Shown here: piece after piece, positions 17,363 to 26,074 of the stretch | Layout of the letters: each line of letters begins with the position of its first letter | Numbering within the stretch: the first letter of the stretch is position 1 | Assembly: GCA_014695295.1 (NCBI GenBank) | Contig: JACJNY010000059.1 | Coordinates: 124,001-188,000 of the forward strand | DNA: 64,000 nt | Reading direction: 5' to 3' | Source: Microcoleus sp. FACHB-61 | Lineage (GTDB): Bacteria; Cyanobacteriota; Cyanobacteriia; Cyanobacteriales; Microcoleaceae | The notes under the pieces: model-generated | What the model was told of the DNA's origin: nothing | The model's input: only the letters and a program-made list of their open reading frames with translations | Databases searched by the model: none | Position numbers and translations under genes: made by a program

Positions 17363-17713
17363 TTAAAGCTCCAATTTTTCTCGGATTGCGTCTTCTTTGA
17401 AACCTACTAAAACAGCCGTTCCATTTTTAACGAAAAGAGGACGTTTCAGCAGCATCGCATCCTTTGCAAAAGCCTCCACCCACTGTTCGCTAGTCCAATT
17501 GTTCTTGTCCTCGCCCAAAGCGCGGTAAGATTGACCGGAAGTATTTCGCATGGGTTGAAAGCCCAAAGCAGCTACCCAGCTTTGAATTGTTTCGCGAGTC
17601 GGCGGCTGTTCTTTTGTGTTAATGAACTCGTAAGTAACAGCACTATCTTGGAGCCACTGGAAAGCTTTTTTGCAGGTTCCGCAGTTCGGGATTCCGTAAA
17701 CTTGAATTGACAT
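17363..17713 (-). CDS. Spx/ArsC-family reductase-like protein
   Basis: This 116-residue thioredoxin-fold protein belongs to the ArsC/Spx/MgsR/YffB group. It begins MSIQVYGIPNCGTCKKAFQW, with the single N-terminal active Cys pair CGTC, and continues LKRPLFVKNGTAVLVGFKED, the conserved region holding the cis-proline motif (RP). It could be a glutathione-linked arsenate reductase or a redox-active regulator; Cys-x-x-Cys favours the Spx-like branch, but I cannot decide. The ATG at 17713 is preferred over an upstream start because the extra 20 codons are translated heptamer-repeat DNA. Confidence 0.82.
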   Translation of the reverse strand: MSIQVYGIPNCGTCKKAFQWLQDSAVTYEFINTKEQPPTRETIQSWVAALGFQPMRNTSGQSYRALGEDKNNWTSEQWVEAFAKDAMLLKRPLFVKNGTAVLVGFKEDAIREKLEL

Positions 17714-17715
17714 AA

Positions 17716-17821
17716 TAATGATTGTTGACTGTTGACGGTTGACGGTTGACTGTTTGCTAATAACAACTAACAACTGACAACTGACAACTGACTACTAACT
17801 AATGACTAATGACTACTGACT
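17716..17821. repeat. Heptamer tandem repeats (GTTGACT / ACAACTG / ACTAATG)
   Basis: Runs of 7-bp units: GTTGACT-GTTGACG-GTTGACG-GTTGACT, then ACAACTG three times, then ACTAATG-type copies. The block fills the gap between two minus-strand genes and covers the last codons of the DUF4332 gene. It matches the known STRR type of cyanobacterial repeat. Confidence 0.85.
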
Positions 17822-18249
17822 AATCTAGCTTGTTGAACCCATTTTTGCACGCGATCGACCGAAGGAGTCAAATCATTGCGCTGCATTGTCGCTACGTGCA
17901 GTCTTAAGACTTGTTGGTGCAATCTCTCCACGGGCATTTGAGCTAATTGAGCCGCAGAAGCAACCCCGGCGTGAAGTAACAGCCCGCAATATTGACAGCC
18001 TACACTCGGAATTCGAGCCAAATTAGCCATCGCTACCCATTTATTAACATATTGAATGTTAATCTGTAATTGATGGGCTAGTAACGCTTTCGCAGCCGGT
18101 GTTTTGGTTATGCGAATTAGTTGTTCGGTTGTGGTGATGCTGCACTCTTCCAGTTGAGATTGGTTTTCCTTGCTTAATCCCGGTAAATGTGCGATCGGCC
18201 AGTCGCGTACTTGCAAGGAACTTTGAGGAGCTTTCTGAGCAGTTTTCAT
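17806..18249 (-). CDS. DUF4332 domain protein
   Basis: This 147-residue soluble protein matches the DUF4332 family, built from two helix-hairpin-helix-like units: LPGLSKENQSQLEECSITTTEQLI and RIPSVGCQYCGLLLHAGVASAAQLA. Such motifs usually contact nucleic acid backbones, and the family often occurs in cyanobacteria, but no function is established. It carries a C-x-x-C pair (CQYC). The last residues (LVSSH) run into the heptamer repeat block, so the C-terminus may have been altered by repeat growth. It is a single gene. Confidence 0.75.
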   Translation of the reverse strand: MKTAQKAPQSSLQVRDWPIAHLPGLSKENQSQLEECSITTTEQLIRITKTPAAKALLAHQLQINIQYVNKWVAMANLARIPSVGCQYCGLLLHAGVASAAQLAQMPVERLHQQVLRLHVATMQRNDLTPSVDRVQKWVQQARLVSSH

Positions 18250-18382
18250 GTTTTTTCAGTGAATTTTACTTATACTTTAAATTCTAAAATATAAAACAGT
18301 CAATAGAGGCGATCGCTTATGTCATAAAATTAAAAAAAACCAGACAAACAAATTTGGCCGATCGCGGGTGTTGCCGCAGGCG
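18250..18382. other. Upstream region between DUF4332 and pseudogene
   Basis: AT-rich divergent upstream DNA with a HIP1 site (gcgatcgc, about 18310). Together with the pseudogene and the short leader after it, the stretch 18250-18647 holds no intact gene. Confidence 0.4.
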
Positions 18383-18634
18383 ATGCTAATTGTCGCAGGA
18401 GTAGCACTTTCAGCCTTTTTGTCCTAGCAGTCTGGCAGTGTTATTGCTGCACAAAATCATGCCGGCGATGACGACAAACTCGATCGAAAAGCCAACCAAA
18501 CAGATAATAGCAAGGAAGAAAATAAAGATGAGACTTTTTCAAAAAATGACTGCCAAGTTTGCAGTCAGGATTTTAGTGCTTTAATGCCGAGAATCAAAAA
18601 ACTCCCGGCTTACTGCAAACCAAACTCAAAATAA
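18383..18634 (+). pseudogene. Small secreted-protein candidate with in-frame amber stop
   Basis: From ATG 18383 the frame reads MLIVAGVALSAFLS, then TAG at 18425-18427, then continues open for 68 codons (QSGSVIAAQNHAGDDDK...) to a TAA at 18632. The open part looks protein-like: the hydrophobic start plus SVIAAQN would make a signal peptide cleaved after Ala-Ala, followed by a charged Asp/Lys region and a C-x-x-C (CQVC). The amber codon falls inside the signal peptide. A decayed gene is likeliest; a sequencing error or readthrough is possible. The family is unknown. Confidence 0.35.
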
Positions 18635-18647
18635 TCGGTTTTTACCC

Positions 18648-20057
18648 ATGAAAATTACAAAAAGTGATGATTCTTTAGCAAATAGTTTACACCAACGGCG
18701 GCAAAAACTCGCCTCTTTAATTAATTTTCCTACAATTCTCTGGTCTGGCCGCAGCACTCCTCGCAACTATCCGGCTCTGACTTTTCCTTTTCGCGCCAGC
18801 AGTCACTTTCTATATTTTTCGGGTTTGCCCTTAGAAAATGCTGCCATTCGCTTAGAATCTGGCAAATTAGAACTGTTCTTAGATGACGCACCTGCTAGCA
18901 GCACTCTTTGGCACGGAGAAATGCCGAAAAGAGCAGAAATTGCCGAATTAATTGGGGCTGATGCTGCTTTCCCAATGGCCGAATTGAAATCGCGATCCTC
19001 TTCGAGGGCTCCGCTAACGACAAATGCAGCAACTATCGCCGTTCAGGATGCTTTCACTCAGTTACAACAGTCTCAAATTCTCGATCGCCCTTTGGCACCG
19101 CCCACATCCCCAACGGGAATCGACCTAGAATTAACCAAGGCGATCGTATCTCTGCGCCTGAGCCACGATGCAGCCAGTTTGGCGGAATTGCGTCAAGCTG
19201 CGGCTGTTACTGTAGAAGCTCACAAAGCGGGAATGGCGGCAACCCGGAATGCTCAAATTGAAGCAGGGGTGCGCGCTGCAATGGAAAGTGTCATCATCTC
19301 GGAAAACATGACCTATGCCTATCCCAGTATCGTGACTGTGCATGGAGAAGTGCTGCACAGCGAACATTATCACAATTCCCTACAAACAGGAGATTTGCTG
19401 TTAGCAGATGTCGGTGCAGAAACATCAACGGGATGGGCGGCTGATGTGACTCGCACTTGGCCTGTTTCTGGCAAGTTTTCTCCGACTCAAAGAGCGATTT
19501 ACGATGTAGTTTTGGCAGCGCACGATGCTTGTATTGATTACATTAGTCCGGGAGTGGAATATCAAGATATTCACCTGTTAGCTGCTCGGATTATGGCGGA
19601 AGGATTGGTTGATTTAGGTATTTTGCGGGGCAATGTTGAAGATTTGGTAGAAATGGATGCTCACGCCCTATTTTTTGTACACGGAATCGGACATTTAATC
19701 GGTTTGGATGTTCACGATATGGAAGATTTAGGAGATTTGGCTGGCTATGAAGAAGGAAGAACGAGAAGCAGTCGGTTTGGGTTGGGGTTTTTGCGGCTGA
19801 ATCGAGTTTTGCGTCCGGGAATGCTGGTATCGATCGAACCGGGATTTTATCAAGTTCCGGCAATCTTAAACAACCCAGAAAACCGCACAAAATATGAAGA
19901 TTTTGTAAAGTGGGAAGAGTTGGAAAAATTTGCCGATGTGCGGGGAATACGCATAGAAGATGATATACTTGTCAGCGAAAAGGGTGGAGAAGTATTGACA
20001 GGCAAATTGCCGACAAAAGCTCCGGAGATTGAGGAGTTAGTTGCGCTAAATACGTAA
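18648..20057 (+). CDS. pepP: Xaa-Pro aminopeptidase (M24 family)
   Basis: This 469-residue dinuclear metallopeptidase removes N-terminal residues preceding proline in the cytoplasm. The N-terminal creatinase-like domain includes FPFRASSHFLYFSGL. The catalytic pita-bread domain has all five metal ligands: Asp in LLADVGAET, Asp in AADVTRTWPV, His in FFVHGIGHLIGLDVHD, Glu in VSIEPGFY and Glu in GIRIEDDILV. The length and order match bacterial PepP. A conventional start ATG 18648 gives MKITKSDDSLANSLHQRRQKL, which fits the family opening. It is followed after 58 bp by the adenylate cyclase gene; a shared transcript is possible. Confidence 0.93.
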   Translation: MKITKSDDSLANSLHQRRQKLASLINFPTILWSGRSTPRNYPALTFPFRASSHFLYFSGLPLENAAIRLESGKLELFLDDAPASSTLWHGEMPKRAEIAELIGADAAFPMAELKSRSSSRAPLTTNAATIAVQDAFTQLQQSQILDRPLAPPTSPTGIDLELTKAIVSLRLSHDAASLAELRQAAAVTVEAHKAGMAATRNAQIEAGVRAAMESVIISENMTYAYPSIVTVHGEVLHSEHYHNSLQTGDLLLADVGAETSTGWAADVTRTWPVSGKFSPTQRAIYDVVLAAHDACIDYISPGVEYQDIHLLAARIMAEGLVDLGILRGNVEDLVEMDAHALFFVHGIGHLIGLDVHDMEDLGDLAGYEEGRTRSSRFGLGFLRLNRVLRPGMLVSIEPGFYQVPAILNNPENRTKYEDFVKWEELEKFADVRGIRIEDDILVSEKGGEVLTGKLPTKAPEIEELVALNT

Positions 20058-20115
20058 GTATAGCCGAGTTCTATGGCACATACGCAGTTATATACAGGTG
20101 TGAAAAAAGATAAAA

Positions 20116-21801
20116 ATGAAGAAAGGTTGGCCAACAAATCTTTTGATATTAGCTAAAAAACTGGTTTCGCAAGTCAGAAAAATCGTACCACTGATACTTC
20201 CACGCATTGTTCGCAAACCTGTATCCTCGCCGCCGCCGATGCAAGCTGCACCTTTGCCCAGCAACGAAGAAGAGAGGGTAGAAGCACTTCACGACTACAA
20301 CATTCTCGACACAGAAGCCGAAGCAGCTTTTGATGACCTAACAGCTTTAGCATCCTATATTTGCGGCACTCCTATTGCTTTAGTAAGCTTAATAGATTCT
20401 AACCGACAGTGGTTTAAATCAAAAGTCGGTCTGGAAGCCCCAGAAACTCCGAGAGAGTCAGCTTTTTGCGCCCACGCTATTTTAAATCCCAACGAAGTGC
20501 TAGTTGTACCCAATGCTCTAGAAGACGATCGCTTTGTCAGCAATCCGCTAGTAACTTCCGATCCAAATATTCGGTTTTATGCTGGAGCGCCGCTAGTAAC
20601 TCCTGACGGTTATCCGATCGGCACTTTGTGCGCGATAGATACAGTTCCTCGTAATCTCACCCCACAACAGCTAGAAGCGCTGCGGACTTTAGGACGGCAA
20701 ATTATTAACCAAATGGAGTTGCGAATTAATCTGACTAAATTAAAGCGCGCACATATCAGGAACAAACAAGTAGAAGCAAAACTCCGTTCTACAGACGAGC
20801 AAATTGTCAATTTTTTAGAAGGAATGAGCGATGCTTTTTTTGCTTTAGATACCCAGTGGCGATTTACTTACGTTAATTACAAAGCAGGGCAATTTTTTCA
20901 GCGCTCGCCGGAAGAACTTTATGGTAAAAATTTTTGGGAAGAGTTTCCCGAATTAGTAAATTCTGATTTTTATGAAGAGTATCATGGAGCTGTAGCGAAA
21001 CAAGTTGGAGTGAGTTTTGAAAAATATTATCGCCGCTTAAAAGTGTGGTTGGAAGTCCGGGCTTTTCCTAGTTACGACGGTATTTCGGTGTTTTTTCACG
21101 ACATCACCAAGCGTAAGCAGATGGAATCGGCACTCAGGAAAGAACAGAACAAAACTGAAAATTTACTGCTAAATCTTTTGCCCGAACCGATAGCCGACAG
21201 GTTGAAGGACGAACCGGGGGTAATTGCAGACAAGTTTGAAAAAGCAACAATTCTTTTTGCTGACTTGGTGAATTTCACCCAAATTTCTACCACTATGTCT
21301 GCAACTAAATTAGTATACTTGCTGAATGAAATTTTCTCAGCTTTTGACGAACTGACTGAGAAGCACGGCTTAGAAAAAATCAAGACGATCGGGGACGCTT
21401 ACATGGTAGCAGGCGGTATTCCCATTGAACGCCCAGACCACGCAGAGGCGATCGCCGAAATGGCGCTGGATATGCTAGTAGCAATTGAGAAATTAAATGT
21501 GAAGCTAGACGCGCAATTTGACCTCCGCATCGGGATTAATAGCGGCCCGGTGGTAGCAGGGGTAATCGGCACTAAAAAATTTATTTACGATTTGTGGGGA
21601 AATGCGGTAAATACAGCCAGCCGTATGGAATCTCACGGCATAACAGGCCGCATTCAAGTCAGCCACTATACTTATGAGTTACTGAAGGATAAATATGAAT
21701 TTGAAGATCGCGGCGAGATCGAGATTAAAGGTAAAGGGCAAATGCAAACTTATTTACTGACGGGCCGGAAAATAGCAAGCGCTCTCAAAATTGCAGAGTA
21801 A
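20116..21801 (+). CDS. GAF-PAS class III adenylate cyclase
   Basis: This 561-residue protein probably makes cAMP. After a basic Pro-rich N-terminus comes a GAF domain (about 55-205; [22 protein letters not shown] to [12 protein letters not shown]), a PAS domain (about 230-335; [17 protein letters not shown] to FFHDITKRK), and a class III nucleotide cyclase domain (about 350-555). Metal-binding Asp residues are in [10 protein letters not shown] and TIGDAYMV. The base-specifying residues are Lys in EKIKTIGD and Asp in [11 protein letters not shown], the adenylate pattern rather than the guanylate one. The domain order is typical for cyanobacterial Cya proteins, in which GAF/PAS sense light, redox or small ligands. 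The GAF lacks an obvious bilin-binding Cys. Confidence 0.92.
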   Translation: MKKGWPTNLLILAKKLVSQVRKIVPLILPRIVRKPVSSPPPMQAAPLPSNEEERVEALHDYNILDTEAEAAFDDLTALASYICGTPIALVSLIDSNRQWFKSKVGLEAPETPRESAFCAHAILNPNEVLVVPNALEDDRFVSNPLVTSDPNIRFYAGAPLVTPDGYPIGTLCAIDTVPRNLTPQQLEALRTLGRQIINQMELRINLTKLKRAHIRNKQVEAKLRSTDEQIVNFLEGMSDAFFALDTQWRFTYVNYKAGQFFQRSPEELYGKNFWEEFPELVNSDFYEEYHGAVAKQVGVSFEKYYRRLKVWLEVRAFPSYDGISVFFHDITKRKQMESALRKEQNKTENLLLNLLPEPIADRLKDEPGVIADKFEKATILFADLVNFTQISTTMSATKLVYLLNEIFSAFDELTEKHGLEKIKTIGDAYMVAGGIPIERPDHAEAIAEMALDMLVAIEKLNVKLDAQFDLRIGINSGPVVAGVIGTKKFIYDLWGNAVNTASRMESHGITGRIQVSHYTYELLKDKYEFEDRGEIEIKGKGQMQTYLLTGRKIASALKIAE

Positions 21802-22011
21802 ATAAAACAAAGACTTGAAAGTACGTAATTGTTGAGGGAAATTCTAGAGGCTGCGATCGATCGCCTCTTCGGTGCGATCGCCCGCTCGGCAGAACGGCTG
21901 CAGCAGAGCAGCCAAATAAGATTATGCTATAGACAGAGATATCCGAGCAATCCTATGCGCGGTACTCGACGTTATAAAAATACTAAGTTGAAGCCGTCGG
22001 AGCCTTTAATA

Positions 22012-22995
22012 ATGGTTCAATTTCATATTCAAACAGATAGCGATATTCCAGCATCCACCCAACTATTCAATCAAATCAGGTTTGCGATCGCCTCGCGACA
22101 ATTTCCGCCCGGACACCGCTTGCCCAGCACCAGACAGCTAGCCATGCAGACCGGTTTGCACCGCAACACCATCAGCAAAGTATACCGACAGCTCGAAAAT
22201 ACCGGACTCGTAGAAGCCCAAGCAGGCTCGGGCATTTACGTCCGCGCTCAAGGCCACGAAGGCGGCAGCAAACTCAAATCCCCCATCCTCGAAGAATATC
22301 CCCTTGCCAACAAAATAGTGCAAGAAAGTATGGATCAACTGCTGGGACAGGGCTGTACGCTCAACCAAGCGAGGGAGTTATTTTTGGCCGAAATTGACTG
22401 GCGGCTCAGGTGCAGCGCCCGAGTGGTCGTCACAGCCCCCGCAGAAGACATCGGCGTGGGCGAGCTGATGGCGAAAGAACTCGAACAAGCTCTCCGCATT
22501 CCCATACAGTTAGTGCCGATGGAACAGCTAGGTACTTTTTTGGATCAAATCTCTTCGGGAACTGTGATCACCAGCCGGTATTTTATCGGAGAAGCAGAAT
22601 CGATTTCGGCACCGCGTTCTGTGCGAGTGATTCCCGTAGACATCTACGACTACAGCCAGGAAATCCAGCTAGTGGGGGGTTTGCCGAAAGACAGTTATTT
22701 GGGGCTCGTCAGCCTGAGTCCGGGAATGCTGCGATCGACCGAAGTCATCATCCACAGCATCCGGGGAGAGGATTTGCTGGTGATGACGGCCTTGCTGTCA
22801 GACGACTACAAGATTAACTCGATCGTGCGATCGGCCAGAACAATTTTCTGCGACCAACCGAGTTTTGCTACAGTAAAAGCTGCTATTAACGCCGCCAGAG
22901 AAGATATTATTCGTCCCCCGCAACTGGTATGCTGCGAAAATTACATCGGCTCTAAGTCGATTAATTTGCTCAAGCGCGAGTTGGGCTTGGGATGA
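22012..22995 (+). CDS. GntR-family transcriptional regulator
   Basis: This 327-residue regulator has an N-terminal GntR winged helix (about 10-80): IPASTQLFNQIRFAIASRQFPPGHRLPSTRQLA, then TGLHRNTISKVYRQLENTGLVEAQAGSGIYVRA. The C-terminal domain (about 110-327) has no aminotransferase homology and may be a ligand-binding alpha/beta domain; its family is not clear to me. The start is ATG 22012 (MVQFHIQTDSDIPAST); upstream codons back to 21829 are open but contain translated HIP1 sites and no conserved sequence. The nitroreductase follows 176 bp downstream across a heptamer block, so the regulator may control it. Confidence 0.88.
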   Translation: MVQFHIQTDSDIPASTQLFNQIRFAIASRQFPPGHRLPSTRQLAMQTGLHRNTISKVYRQLENTGLVEAQAGSGIYVRAQGHEGGSKLKSPILEEYPLANKIVQESMDQLLGQGCTLNQARELFLAEIDWRLRCSARVVVTAPAEDIGVGELMAKELEQALRIPIQLVPMEQLGTFLDQISSGTVITSRYFIGEAESISAPRSVRVIPVDIYDYSQEIQLVGGLPKDSYLGLVSLSPGMLRSTEVIIHSIRGEDLLVMTALLSDDYKINSIVRSARTIFCDQPSFATVKAAINAAREDIIRPPQLVCCENYIGSKSINLLKRELGLG

Positions 22996-22996
22996 C

Positions 22997-23163
22997 GAAG
23001 GAAGAAGGAAGAAGGCAGAAGGAAGAAGGCAGAGGGAAGAAGGAAGAAGGAAGAAGGAAGAAAAACAATTCAACTTTTTTAAGTTACCAATCCCAATCCC
23101 CAATGCCCAATGCCCCAATCCCAATGCCCAATGCCCAATTACCGATTACCAATTACCCATTAG
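22997..23163 (+). repeat. Composite heptamer block, copy 1 (GGAAGAA / CCCAATG)
   Basis: A polypurine arm of GGAAGAA-type 7-bp units (22997-23066), a short AT-rich spacer, then a CCCAATG/CCCAATT arm of 7-bp units to about 23163. The block ends 8 bp before the nitroreductase ATG. Copies 2 and 3 with the same order and strand lie at 33637-33790 and 35507-35686. Confidence 0.9.
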
Positions 23164-23171
23164 GATTATCT

Positions 23172-23846
23172 ATGACAATTGAAATCCAACCTTCAATTAA
23201 TGTTAAAACCGCGATCGAAACCCGGCGGGCCGCGCGCAGCTTCCAACCCGATCCGATTCCCCCAGCAATATTGGCAGAGATTTTGCGGTTGGGAGTGCGA
23301 TCGCCCTCTGGTTACAACTTGCAGCCTTGGCGGTTTATTGTACTTCAAGACCAAGCCAGCAAAGAAAAATTAAAAGCTTGCGCCTTCGACCAGCGCCAAG
23401 TGGTAGAAGCCCCAACAGTATTAATTTGCTGTGGCGATCGGCGCGCCACCGGGTCCAAAAACACCGAAGCCGTCATCGAATTGGGCAAAACCACAGGCGC
23501 AATGAATGACAATTTAGCCGGTTATATGCGACAAGCAATCCCGCAATTGTTCGAGAACCGTCCCTCCTTCGACTCCCTAGAAGCTTGGACAAACAGACAT
23601 ACAATGCTCGCAGTAGCCCACTTAATGATTGCAGCTAAAAGTTTTGGGGTAGACAGTTGTCCGATGGAAGGTTTTGTCAGCGCTAAGGTGAAAGAAGCCT
23701 TTCAAATTCCCGAAGAAGTAGATGTTTGCTGTTTGCTGCCACTTGGTTATGCAGCACAACCTTTGAAACAATATGGCGGGCGCTTTGACGTGACTCAAGT
23801 TTATTACAGCGAAAGTTATGGACAGGCTTTGCAAGCTGAGATTTGA
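23172..23846 (+). CDS. Nitroreductase-family FMN oxidoreductase
   Basis: This 224-residue flavoprotein reduces nitro-aromatics, quinones or related compounds with NAD(P)H. It has the FMN-contact motif ETRRAARSFQPDPIP, then LRLGVRSPSGYNLQPWRFIVLQD, and the C-terminal PLGYAAQPLKQYGG. The length fits the NfsB-like branch. The start is ATG 23172 (MTIEIQPSINVKTAIE); the frame is open further upstream, but that part is translated heptamer repeat. It follows the GntR regulator on the same strand. Confidence 0.9.
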   Translation: MTIEIQPSINVKTAIETRRAARSFQPDPIPPAILAEILRLGVRSPSGYNLQPWRFIVLQDQASKEKLKACAFDQRQVVEAPTVLICCGDRRATGSKNTEAVIELGKTTGAMNDNLAGYMRQAIPQLFENRPSFDSLEAWTNRHTMLAVAHLMIAAKSFGVDSCPMEGFVSAKVKEAFQIPEEVDVCCLLPLGYAAQPLKQYGGRFDVTQVYYSESYGQALQAEI

Positions 23847-23942
23847 GAGTTAAGATTTTGTGGGAACTTGAATTTTAAGAGTTAAGATTTGGAATGGATC
23901 GGTGCCAAAGTTCAAACAAATCAAAAATCCCGACAGTTCTGC

Positions 23943-23978
23943 AATCTAAAATCTAAAATTCAAAATCTAAAATCGAAA
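23943..23978. repeat. TCTAAAA heptamer repeat
   Basis: AATCTAAAATCTAAAATTCAAAATCTAAAAT-like run made of 7-bp units; it lies 28 bp before the next ATG. It is the same unit as at 6421-6451 and 36247-36280. Confidence 0.75.
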
Positions 23979-24005
23979 GTGGTGAGTTCAGGCAGAGGAG
24001 AAAAT

Positions 24006-25895
24006 ATGACAGTAGCAACGCGACAAAGCAACGCACAAATTCTAGAAGTAAAGTTGCAGCAGCACTTGCAAGCAGCCGGATTTAAAAAATTACCGCTTTA
24101 TATTAGTTGCGATTTTCGAGATGAATCTTTAACGGTTGTGGGAGAACATCCGCGCAGTTTAGTTCTCAAAGCCAAACCGACTTTTGCGGTGCTAGAAGCA
24201 GCAATTCTCGAAATAGAACCAGAATCTATTCAACAGATTGGGCTTTGCCTAAAAATCACCGGGCAAAAACAGCCTTATGCTTTCCATTCTTTTACCATGC
24301 ACAACCCTGTTTTGTCAAGACCAAAAACAGTGCAACTGCTGAAAAAACCGGAGAATCTACCTGCTGGGGAAACGGGGATAGTGGTAACAGAAAATGCGGC
24401 GGAAGCAGCCGATATACCCGAGGAGATACCGTTAGAAACGGATGTTAAAGATGCGGGTGGTGAAGAATATTTTCCCGATTGGTCGGATAGTTCCAACAAT
24501 TCCGATCCGATCGCCTTTAAGGTGGCTGCAATACCAGTAGATATTGCCGACAATCCCTTCAATCCGCTGGATATGGAAGCGGTAACAGTTGTCCAAAAAC
24601 CCAAGCATTCACCGTTTGCGATGCTGGCTGCTGCAGGAATGGTCAGCATGGCGGCGCTAATTTTGGCAGGCGGTTATTATATGCTGAGCCGCCCCTGCGT
24701 CATCGGAGAATGTACTGCATTAGCTAATGCCAAGCAGTTGAGCGAGAATTCGACGAAGACGCTGAAAACCTCAAAAGTTGCCAACAGCCCCCAAGAAGCG
24801 CAGCGACAGTTAAAACAGGCGATCGCCCTTTTAGAACCGATTCCCTCATGGTCAATTCATCGCGGTGAAGCTCAAAGCGCCCTGGAAAACTACCGTTCGC
24901 AAAATCAGAATTTAAACTCTGCGATCGATGCAGCGCGCCTGGCACAGTCAGCAGCCCAGAAAACCCAAAATCCGCCTTATTCTGCCGAGGACGGGCAAAA
25001 AGCGCAAGCTCTGTGGCAAAGTGCGATCGCCGAACTCGGAGAAATCCCCCCAGACAGCCCGGTTTATCCGTTTGCTCAGAGAAAAAGTAAGGAATACCGG
25101 AAGAATGTAGCAACTGGAAATCGCCAGTTAAGCACAGAGAAACAAGCCGAAAAAACGCTGCTCGCCGCCAAAAGTACAGCCCAAATAGCAGAAGCTCGCG
25201 AAGCAGTAGCTCAGACAGCGGAGACTTGGGATCAAGTGCAAGCAGGTTGGGAAGAATCCCTCGAAATCCTATCAGGAATTCCCACGAGCACGACATCTTA
25301 CCAACAAGCTAAACTGCTAGTTCCTAAATACGAAACCAAACTTTCAGAAGCGATTGAGCGCAAAAATGTCGAAGGAATTTCGGAAAATGCGTATACTCAA
25401 GCTGTGACTTTAGCAGCGGAAGCTCAAATTTTCGAGGGCAAAAACGCCTGGTTTAAAGCATCTGAATACTGGCGGAGAGCTTTGAGTTACGCGGAGCAAG
25501 TGCCGGCGGCAACTTCATTTTCCCAGAAAGCCCAACCGCTGATCGCTTCCTACAAAACTTCATTGCAGCAAGCAGAAGTAAGGTTGCAGGAAGAAAGAAA
25601 CCTGCAAAAAGCGCGCACGGATTTAGATAGAACTTGTAAAGGCAACCCCAAGATTTGCGACTATACTGTTAGCAAAGATTTGATTGCCGTGCAGATGACT
25701 CCAGGTTACGTGCAGAAACTGCAACAAACTTTCATCCAAGCGGAAAACAACAACGCTACCAAGACTCGCCAAGCTGTACAAAATCACGTTCAAACATTGC
25801 AAAAAGCTTTGGAGGCGATCGCCGAAAACGCCAAAATCCCGATGCAGGTGTACGATGGCGAAGGCCAGCGGATTGGGAGTCACGAACCGAAGTAG
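24006..25895 (+). CDS. Membrane-anchored protein with helical repeat ectodomain, unknown function
   Basis: This 629-residue protein is not one I can assign. Residues 1-100 form a compact domain (LEVKLQQHLQAAGFKKLPLYISCDFRDE). A low-complexity acidic linker follows. A single membrane helix lies at about 202-225 (FAMLAAAGMVSMAALILAGGYY), directly followed by CVIGEC, a Cys pair seen in other cyanobacterial proteins of this layout. The remaining 400 residues are Gln/Ala/Glu-rich helices with repeated SAEDGQKAQALWQSAIAELGEIPPDS and VQAGWEESLEILSGIPTSTT-like units, suggesting TPR-like or coiled-coil packing. A good AGGAG lies 6 bp before ATG 24006, which decides the start over an upstream TTG-type extension. 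It is monocistronic. Confidence 0.8.
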   Translation: MTVATRQSNAQILEVKLQQHLQAAGFKKLPLYISCDFRDESLTVVGEHPRSLVLKAKPTFAVLEAAILEIEPESIQQIGLCLKITGQKQPYAFHSFTMHNPVLSRPKTVQLLKKPENLPAGETGIVVTENAAEAADIPEEIPLETDVKDAGGEEYFPDWSDSSNNSDPIAFKVAAIPVDIADNPFNPLDMEAVTVVQKPKHSPFAMLAAAGMVSMAALILAGGYYMLSRPCVIGECTALANAKQLSENSTKTLKTSKVANSPQEAQRQLKQAIALLEPIPSWSIHRGEAQSALENYRSQNQNLNSAIDAARLAQSAAQKTQNPPYSAEDGQKAQALWQSAIAELGEIPPDSPVYPFAQRKSKEYRKNVATGNRQLSTEKQAEKTLLAAKSTAQIAEAREAVAQTAETWDQVQAGWEESLEILSGIPTSTTSYQQAKLLVPKYETKLSEAIERKNVEGISENAYTQAVTLAAEAQIFEGKNAWFKASEYWRRALSYAEQVPAATSFSQKAQPLIASYKTSLQQAEVRLQEERNLQKARTDLDRTCKGNPKICDYTVSKDLIAVQMTPGYVQKLQQTFIQAENNNATKTRQAVQNHVQTLQKALEAIAENAKIPMQVYDGEGQRIGSHEPK

Positions 25896-26074
25896 CGCGT
25901 TAAAGTGCATTGAAGTGCGATCGTCCTAGCTCAGCTTAATATCCGCCGCGTCATGTTTGTGGAGATGTTAGGTTGAGCTTGTCTGGCTAAACTAGGTGTA
26001 GGAGTAGTTAGTCATCAAAAGTTTGGCTATGATTCCGATTTGGGTTGTTAGAGAAAACAAGGAAGGAATTGGCG
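25896..26074. other. Leader of the Roco gene
   Basis: Short non-coding stretch. AAGGAAGG at 26059-26066 is a strong ribosome-binding site 8 bp before ATG 26075 and decides that start over the in-frame TTG at 26045. Confidence 0.5.

Noticed and set aside
22992-23171. 60-residue N-terminal extension of the nitroreductase
   Set aside because: It is translated GGAAGAA/CCCAATG repeat and lacks family similarity.
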